DNA of 64,000 nucleotides, from positions 3,766,325 through 3,830,324 of the forward strand of contig NZ_CM001440.1 in the NCBI RefSeq assembly GCF_000244975.1, read 5' to 3'. The translations under genes and the position numbers were made by a program. The DNA comes from Saccharomonospora cyanea NA-134. GTDB taxonomy: Bacteria; Actinomycetota; Actinomycetes; Mycobacteriales; Pseudonocardiaceae. Shown one piece after another: positions 62,867 to 64,000 of this stretch; the first letter of the stretch is position 1, and the number at the start of each line of letters is the position of its first letter. Below the pieces are notes generated by a model. The model searched no databases. It was not told where the DNA came from and was given only the letters and a program-made list of their open reading frames with translations.

Positions 62867-62903
62867 GACGGGGGAGCCGACCCACCGGGCCGACTCCCCC
62901 GTC
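62867..62903 (-). terminator. Terminator hairpin after nrdJ
   Basis: On the minus strand GACGGGGGAGTCG (62891-62903) pairs with CGGCTCCCCCGTC (62867-62879) through 12 Watson-Crick pairs and one G-U, with an 11-base loop. It begins 12 bases after the nrdJ stop at 62915 and is oriented to end that transcript. Confidence 0.8.
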
Positions 62904-62914
62904 CGCGGAATCCG

Positions 62915-64000
62915 TCAGCTGCAGCCGGAGGTGGCGCCGCAGCCCTCACACGCGTAGCACGATCCGGCGGGACGCATCTTCGTGCCGCACGTCATGCACA
63001 GGGGCGCGTCAGCCGCCTTGCCGAGCTGCAACTCGACCAGTTCGGTGGTGGTCTGTGCCTCCCTGGCCGGACGGTCGCCCGCCTTCGCGGGAGCGTCGGC
63101 ACTCGACTGCTCACCACCGGCCTCGACGCTGCTGCGCAGGGCGTCCAGGTCCACGTTCTCCGGCTCAGCGCTGCCGCCGCCGTACTCGGCCTCGACCTGT
63201 GCCGACCGCTCGTCGGCGGTGAAGATGCCGAGCTGCGCACGCTTCTCGTACGGCAGGTAGTCGAGCGCGAGCCTGCGGAACAGGTAGTCCAGCACGCTCG
63301 TGGCCATCCGCACGTCCGGGTCGTCGGTCATGCCCGCCGGCTCGAAGCGCAGGTTCTGGAACTTCTGGACGTAGAACTCGAGCGGGATGCCGTACTGGAG
63401 CCCCACGGAGATCGACATGGAGAACGCGTCCATGACACCGGCCAGGGTGGAACCCTGCTTGCCGAGCTTGACGAAGATCTCACCGAGCCCGTCGTCCGGG
63501 TACGAACCGGCCGTCAGGTAGCCCTCGGCCCCACCCACGGTGAAGGACACCGTCTGGCTCGGGCGCTTCTTCGGCAGGCGCTTGCGCACCGGCCGGTACT
63601 CGACGACCTTGTTCTCCTCGGCCTTGCCCTCCGGCTCGGCCTTGTCCTTCTTGGCCGTCGACAGCGGCTGGCCCACCTTGCAGTTGTCGCGGTAGATCGC
63701 CAGCGCCTTCAGCCCGAGCTTCCAACCCTGGAAGTAGATCTCCTCGACGTCCTCCACGGTCGCCGACTCGGGCATGTTGACCGTCTTGGAGATCGCGCCG
63801 GACAGGAACGGCTGCACGGCCGCCATCATCCGCACGTGACCCATCGGCGCGATCGAACGCTCACCGACGGCGCAGTCGAACACCTCGTAGTGCTCCGGGC
63901 GCAGCCCCGGCGCGTCGACCACGTGGCCGTGCTCGGCGATGTAGTCGACGATCGCCTCGACCTGCTCCTCCTGGTAGCCCAGCGAGCGCAGGGCACGCGG
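62915..64000 (-). CDS. nrdJ: Adenosylcobalamin-dependent (class II) ribonucleotide reductase, C-terminal part
   Basis: The last 361 codons are visible; the N-terminus lies beyond base 64000. ALAIYRDNCKVGQPL and DAFSMSISVGLQYGIP are NrdJ C-terminal barrel features. After a disordered acidic region the chain ends in LCMTCGTKMRPAGSCYACEG followed by CGATSGCS, the Cys-rich tail that reduces the active-site disulphide and binds zinc. The enzyme makes deoxyribonucleotides with B12 and works with or without oxygen. A strong hairpin follows. The beginning, and any B12 riboswitch, cannot be judged here. Confidence 0.96.
   Translation of the reverse strand, partial: PRALRSLGYQEEQVEAIVDYIAEHGHVVDAPGLRPEHYEVFDCAVGERSIAPMGHVRMMAAVQPFLSGAISKTVNMPESATVEDVEEIYFQGWKLGLKALAIYRDNCKVGQPLSTAKKDKAEPEGKAEENKVVEYRPVRKRLPKKRPSQTVSFTVGGAEGYLTAGSYPDDGLGEIFVKLGKQGSTLAGVMDAFSMSISVGLQYGIPLEFYVQKFQNLRFEPAGMTDDPDVRMATSVLDYLFRRLALDYLPYEKRAQLGIFTADERSAQVEAEYGGGSAEPENVDLDALRSSVEAGGEQSSADAPAKAGDRPAREAQTTTELVELQLGKAADAPLCMTCGTKMRPAGSCYACEGCGATSGCS

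Overview
The window is high-GC DNA with many GTG starts, dense coding and frequent 4-base ATGA/GTGA gene overlaps. Gene content and order (meso-DAP-type MurE, Wag31/DivIVA, SepF, YggT, YggS, PgeF and FtsZ in a row, an IdeR-type DtxR regulator, an ileS T-box of the ultrashort actinobacterial form, and the start of a glycine/sarcosine methyltransferase) point to an actinobacterium, most likely Pseudonocardiaceae. A Saccharomonospora-like genus is my guess from overall resemblance and was not tested. I saw no rRNA, tRNA, CRISPR array, insertion sequence or prophage gene.

Layout. 1-200 is the 5' end of a betaine-synthesis methyltransferase on the minus strand, followed by about 1 kb without a convincing gene. 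1.2-8.6 kb is a patchwork of regulators: a gene of unknown function, two XRE regulators, IclR, GntR, a divergent alpha/beta hydrolase and ABATE/CGNR regulator pair around a perfect operator, a STAS protein and a SigB/SigF-type sigma factor. 8.7-17.4 kb runs rightward: a three-subunit molybdenum aldehyde/xanthine dehydrogenase, an SDR, a DUF3140 protein, an orphan hydrogenase-type maturation protease, then a beta-phosphoglucomutase-like HAD overlapping a GH65 phosphorylase. 17.4-22.3 kb holds a Ppx/GppA phosphatase, a sortase-fold protein that has lost its cysteine, a DUF885 peptidase-like protein and an HTH protein with 10-residue tandem repeats.

22.4-46.7 kb is a long leftward block. In transcription order it is murE-murF-mraY-murD-ftsW-murG-murC-ftsQ-(DinB)-ftsZ-pgeF-yggS-sepF-yggT-wag31, a membrane protein, T-box-ileS, DUF167, a cation/proton antiporter, lspA and an RluD-type pseudouridine synthase. 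It makes lipid II from UDP-MurNAc precursors, builds the Z-ring and polar growth machinery, and adds isoleucyl-tRNA and lipoprotein functions. The usual mraZ-mraW-ftsL-ftsI genes are not upstream of murE within this window.

46.9-64 kb is mixed: a secreted protein of unknown function, a Pat-type GNAT/acyl-CoA synthetase fusion next to an AcuC deacetylase (a candidate reversible acetylation pair), a rhodanese sulfurtransferase, an IdeR-type regulator with a strong terminator, galE, DUF4192, two serine peptidases, an NmrA-like oxidoreductase, an MFS exporter with a possible operator, and the 3' part of the B12-dependent ribonucleotide reductase nrdJ.

Many genes here lack a Shine-Dalgarno sequence and instead carry a TANNNT hexamer 6-8 bases before the start codon, which suggests widespread leaderless transcripts. 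I used this pattern to choose several starts.
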